Source: Macrosteles quadrilineatus
Taxonomy: Eukaryota > Arthropoda > Insecta > Hemiptera > Cicadellidae
DNA: 64,000 nt
Assembly: GCF_028750875.1 (NCBI RefSeq)
Contig: NW_026542595.1
Coordinates: 120,601,651-120,665,650, forward strand
Direction: 5' to 3'
The notes beneath the pieces are model-generated. The model was given only the letters and a program-made list of their open reading frames with translations. It did no database searches and was not told the origin of the DNA. Positions 59,074-64,000 of this stretch are shown piece after piece (the stretch's first letter is position 1; every line of letters begins with the position of its first letter). The position numbers were made by a program, and so were the translations under genes.

Positions 59074-62000
59074 TCATTTATAACAAAATCGTCGTCACAC
59101 CAATACAGTATGGCTGTTACTATTGGTTGTGGTATTACAAGATTAAACCTTATTAGAAAACCCTCCAAAAACCCCATTAAACTAAATAAAGTATTTAAAA
59201 GATGGTGATCCAATTTATGAAGAACAAACAAATCCTAAAATATAAAGTACATTCATGTCAATTTACAACATTAAACCAAACAAATCCACAATTTACAGTT
59301 TTTACAACACACAAACTGTATTTATAGAAAACATGTGAATACAAATTCGCCAACAACTGTTTTATAGTTACAAAGTTTAATTACTAAAGTTTTCACCCGT
59401 GAAGACTAGTTATTAGCAGTTTCGGGAGTAGAAGGTCCCGAGTGTATTGGTGTTGTGGCCAGGCTGGGGCTAACACGTGGAATGGCTAATGAAATAAATT
59501 GTCCCTTGAGAATATACGGACCATGTGCTGTATTCTCTCGGGTCTTGTCATCTAACCTCCTGTATGTGCTACATATACGTAGACCTGCAAGTTATTGTTG
59601 GTAGGCATTTTAAAATATATATTTTCATATTTAAGTGAAGATTTCTGAAATAAGCACATAATGAAGATGTATTGTGCAACATAGTTTTGAAAACAAATTA
59701 TATATAATCGGAGTTTTTTCAGGGAACATTGTTTACTGTTTAATTCTGTATTTTATTCAGAGCCCTTACATTATTTTAGTTGAATGTACTCAAAACTGAT
59801 CTGTTTTGAAAATATCTTGATATTGTTAACTATAACTGTCTATAGCTCAACTTGCCTTCTTAATGATAGCTTTTACAGCAGACATACTAAGTTTTGTTGC
59901 TACAGAACCGTCTAAAACGGACAAATAGTGTTACATTTACCAAACAAACAGACTTTTAACAAACTAAACAAGATATTGTTCTCACGACTAAACTTTGATA
60001 TCCTAAAATGGAATGTTAAATTGTCTATTATAATTAAAAATATTCATAAGCAAATAATCAACAACAATTTTGTTTTTTAAAGACAACAAAGAGAGACGAT
60101 GTACTAAGTTCTATAAACCTTCTCCTTTATAACAGAACATAGTAATCCCAAACTGTCAGTGTATAAACTGTCCATAGTTACAGTGGGTATCAGATGGAGC
60201 TTTTGTTGGTTGAGTAAACAATATCGCATCAGACGAGTAAAGAGATCATCCACACCCCCACATTAAACCGGCGAAACCTTTTATACTTTTTCCACATTCT
60301 AAAAATACTTGATTGGACCTACATTTGTATACTTTCTAATTTGACCATCGAAAAGATTGATATATACTTTGATGTTTGTGTTTATGTTTAATCGTACCTT
60401 TGTTAAATTTACACATTTCATATAGGTTGTTCCAATATATCTTGCACTTAAAAATTCCAATGAACGTTTGTCATAAGATTTTACTGTATTTATTAAAATA
60501 ATTACGACCACGTCAAGTCATATCTGCAATTGTTAAGAGTATCCAGGAAACATTGGCTTTGTAATAGAATTAAGGATTTTCGAATTTAAAATATGCAAAA
60601 CTGATATTGTAACATATGTTAATGAAATTAGATATAGCAGTACATTATCCGTCTTCAAATAAATTACCAAAATATTTCAAGCAACTCACAAAGCTGTATA
60701 CAGCTGCTTGATTACTAAACCATAACATATTCAAACTAATCTCATAAATTTTCTTTTTAGGTGCAAAAATATTTACTTGAATAAAAAATCACATTTAAAC
60801 AACGGAGTAACAGTTGGTGTTGTTATTCACACTCTGCAACTCGGCCGTATCACAACTCGAGAATTTAATCCATCGGAACAATTTATCAACTAATACGTCA
60901 CGTCATTTAAACTTTTGTTTTGGTCTTCAGTAACTGAAACTTTTACCATTTTGATCAAGTACTAATGTAACTAATTGAATTTGATTAATTGATTTTGATT
61001 ATGATGACCGTACATTTTTCAAACCTAGGCTGGTTTCATCAGAACTCATAAAAATCTACGATTCTTTAACATTGCACTTATTCAGTGGAGTGAGAGAAGC
61101 TCTTTATTACCACACTCCTGCTTTTGATTTACAAAATACAGTACTCTTCCTGAACGGCTGAAGTGATCAAGACAAAATTTAGCCTGTTTTTTATCAGACA
61201 TTTAATATGAGCCTAATTTGTTATTTAATAATTTTTCAGTTAGTCGTTAAACAATAAGTAATTAAACAAAAGAATCGTAACATAAATATTTATGTAACAA
61301 GTCATTCAGAGTAGACTGGAAAATTACAAAATACAGTGCAAAATAAATGATCTCGAATCAATACGCTTATAGTATATTACTGAATGTAATGTTTTTTCAT
61401 TAATCAAATCATAAATTTTAACAGATGAATAAATGTTGCCTAGAGTTCGTTGAAAAATTCTATCGACATAAACCATTTTAACAGTTTTTTAAACAGGAAA
61501 TTAAATCATTCGCCGATTTAAAGCCTTTTTATCCACCTTCTCTGTCGAGGATTTCTTTGTGAACTTCTCTCCAATTATCGGTTTTGTGACACACGTACCA
61601 ATGAGGGATGTTGACGTCATTAAATGGACAACTTTATTTCACTTATCACTTTATTAAAGGTGCTTACACATTGTGTTAACTTAGTGTATTTGGATTATGA
61701 ACTACAGTACTTTGGAATACATTCCTGAAAATCAGTAATATCACTATGCATTGTTTTGTCACCGTTATTTAAGACCTCATTGAATCTTCAAATTAAAATT
61801 GATAAAATACGCCACATGACAATTTACCAGTATCTTGTTCATACTGTGTTTCTGAGAATTTACTTGGTTTTGACGTATAGTGTATTAAGAAGATAACCTG
61901 TAACTTCAACAGTGCTTTTAAATGTTAAAATTTTAGGAAACTTATAAAGGCTAGATGTATATTTTACTAGATCACAGCTTTATAAAAACTCACAAAACTA

Positions 62001-64000
62001 CATGCGACATGATGAAGCTAAGGTAACGTCCTCACTAAGGCGACGTAGAGGAAATGAGGTTATAGGATACTTGGCTACTTCTGTATTCTGACCACCTCCA
62101 CCGTCAAACTTAGTAAAGTTGGCAGGCCTTAACTATATTGCCTCGACCATAACCTGTTGTATCCTTGTTTGGAGGTAAAACCTGATTTGTTACTTATACA
62201 AATTTACAAGATTATTTAATTGATACAGTTCAAAGTTATAACGCTTGTCTGACAATCAAAAGATCGCGGTTCAGTCCTAAGAAATGTCAGTAACTTTTAA
62301 TTTTTACGAAACTGGGCTCAGATTTCTTCGTTGAAGCTTTTACCAGTTTTACCAAATGATCTTGTCAAATAAAATAGCTGGAAAGTCAGTAATAAAGCTA
62401 CACATAACATCTGACTACATTTTAAACTGACCTTGCACTCATATTCTGCATGTAGCTTTGATGTTCCAAAAGTAGGTAATAATAATGATACTACAACAAA
62501 ACACATTCTTTTCAGGATTTTGGGCACTAACCTACAATGGTAAAATAACACTGTAATCATTTCATCTGATAAAGGCTTAAGGTATCACAAATAAAAATGG
62601 ATTTTAAGGTAAACAAAATGGATGGAAGAGTTAACCAAAAAATATTGCGATGACTGAAATAAAAGACACATTTTCTGGTTATTGAGACAGCTACGATTTA
62701 TAAAAGTAATGACATTTTATTTTCGACATTTTTGCTTGCCGAAGCTTTCATGTCACACATATCATTTGCAAATATAAAGAATATTTGCCATAATTGTAAT
62801 TTTATTAAATTAATATTTAAATTCATCGAGAAGGTGTTAAAAAAAAAAACTTCTGCTATGACAAGCTTAGTACAGCCTGTAAGAAAAGCTAATCAAATAT
62901 TAATGTATATCAGTGTGTACAGGTATAAGATCCCAGAACGTTTCTTAAATTTGTTTCCTCCTATTATTGTTATCATCACGATGAAATTCTCTTCTAGAAG
63001 ACTATTAAATGAGGCTCACAGAAAAAATTTAAAACTTGACTGAAAATTAAATAAAAACCTGCACAGATTGTAACAAATATTTTACCAGCCAATCTCCATC
63101 ATACCGTTTAAAGCTTACATTAGTTATTTTCTAACTTGTCTAATAATTACCTAGTTTTGTTAGAGTAATAACAGTTTGACATTCCAGATAAACATGTTGT
63201 ATATTTAACAGTATAAACATATTTGTTTACGTTGACAGTAACATGTTTGATCATTAAGGTCAATAGTAGATCACTGATAGAATAATTAATCCATTACAAT
63301 CTAATAATACTATGCAATAGTAGTAATCACCAAATGTTGCAACGATAGTTCTACACGTATACATACAGAGTGTCAAGTAAATAAACAGGAGAACTATGGT
63401 TAATTGTTCTACGGTTAAAAATAAAAGTAAATCAAAAATGTTTATTTCTAAACAAGCTTTGTTGACCAAATATTCCCTATTTTGTATTTATTACATAAAC
63501 CTGTTTGTCTTTGAATTTTTCAAACAAGTCTTAAAAAGTGTTATCATATTATGTATTTTTATTTTAAAAGATATACGTAAAAAAACTAACTGGTCCAATT
63601 TGAATCCTGATTTTTTTTGTAAAGCTCAATAGTGGATACGCCCTAAATCATCAGACCCGTTGTAATCTTTACGTTTACCAACATTAATTTCAATTTATTG
63701 TTATATTTGAGATTGTATTACTTGTTTTCTTGCAGAATAATCTACATTATTGACAGGTTTGAAAGTAAGATTCAACTAGAGAAGTAAGTTCTCTATTGAA
63801 GTGGCCTGGTTAAGGGTAGCTCGTAGAATGGCTAATGCTATAAATTGGCCCTAGGGAATATTCTGGGCATGTACAGTAAATTCCCAGTTTTCGTCCCTTA
63901 AATCTTTAAACCTTTCTTCTTATTTACTTGTACTGAGAATTGGTTTCAATTGTTTAGTAGAACATGAACTAAATATGCCGTAGAATGGGGTGAATAGAAA
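59074..64000. other. Non-coding; one old repeat pair
   Basis: No convincing gene. 59455-59545 (GAATGGCTAATGAAATAAAT) resembles 63805-63895 (GAATGGCTAATGCTATAAAT) and may be an old repeat. 62065-62150 loosely resembles the 52681 and 39481 blocks. A tRNA-B-box-like string near 62270 lacks the rest of a tRNA. Frames of 70-103 codons here are unassigned. Confidence 0.45.

Noticed and set aside
62225..62285. tRNA gene suggested by GCGGTTCAGTCC
   Set aside because: The string looks like part of a tRNA, but acceptor stem and A box are not present.
62732..63043. 103-codon frame, the longest in the last 5 kb
   Set aside because: Lys/Ile/Asn-rich as expected from AT-rich DNA. No domain, splice context or conserved motif seen.
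1..64000. CRISPR array, operon, bacterial promoter or prophage
   Set aside because: Repeat clusters lack regular spacers of equal length. The window has spliced exons and eukaryotic mobile elements, so bacterial systems are not expected.

Overview
The window reads as AT-rich insect nuclear DNA, most likely hemipteran. The grounds are long introns with GT/AG borders, an animal globin gene, and dense Helitron, LINE, LTR and MITE-type repeats. There are no operons or bacterial signals. The order is inferred from the general character of the sequence, not from a database match. Only one host gene is convincing: the last three visible coding exons of a globin (20787-22640, + strand). Its introns fall at the positions known from neuroglobin. 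Its first coding exon was not found.

The rest is mostly intergenic or intronic DNA filled with mobile elements. Region 1-6.9 kb holds a 135-bp hairpin and a G-rich tract. At 7.04-7.36 kb and 12.68-12.93 kb lie two inverted, homologous clusters of a 16-bp unit built on GACGTC. From 8.3 to 11.5 kb, and again at 16.7-19.1, 28.6-29.5, 34.6-35.7, 36.8-37.2, 51.4-52.2 and 53.6-54.3 kb, two rolling-circle-type families recur. One is a canonical Helitron family (TC...hairpin...CTAG, inserted between A and T). The other begins AGCGAATTT and ends in GGGGGTATT, inserts between T residues, has subterminal inverted repeats and a terminal stem-loop, and resembles Helentron-associated (HINE) elements. At 16684-19116 three elements are nested: Helitron, then a TA-flanked fold-back element, then a HINE. 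At 34.6-35.7 kb a HINE and a 94-bp TTAA-flanked insertion both sit in a Helitron whose sister copy at 28.8-29.5 kb keeps both empty sites.

Two large retrotransposons are on the minus strand. One is a LINE of about 5 kb (about 42459-47480) with two open frames: ORF1 with a coiled coil and an SGNH-esterase-like domain, and ORF2 with endonuclease and reverse transcriptase. The other is a 3.9-kb LTR element (55138-59073) whose LTRs differ at one base in 633. It has a 4-bp target duplication and a single open frame that joins a gag-like N-terminus to what looks like an integrase C-terminus. It is therefore a young, internally deleted, non-autonomous element.

Long stretches (about 0.5-6, 13-16.6, 22.9-26.5, 29.5-34.6, 37.2-39.7 and 59.1-64 kb) show no credible genes. 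The short open frames there are what chance predicts in AT-rich DNA.
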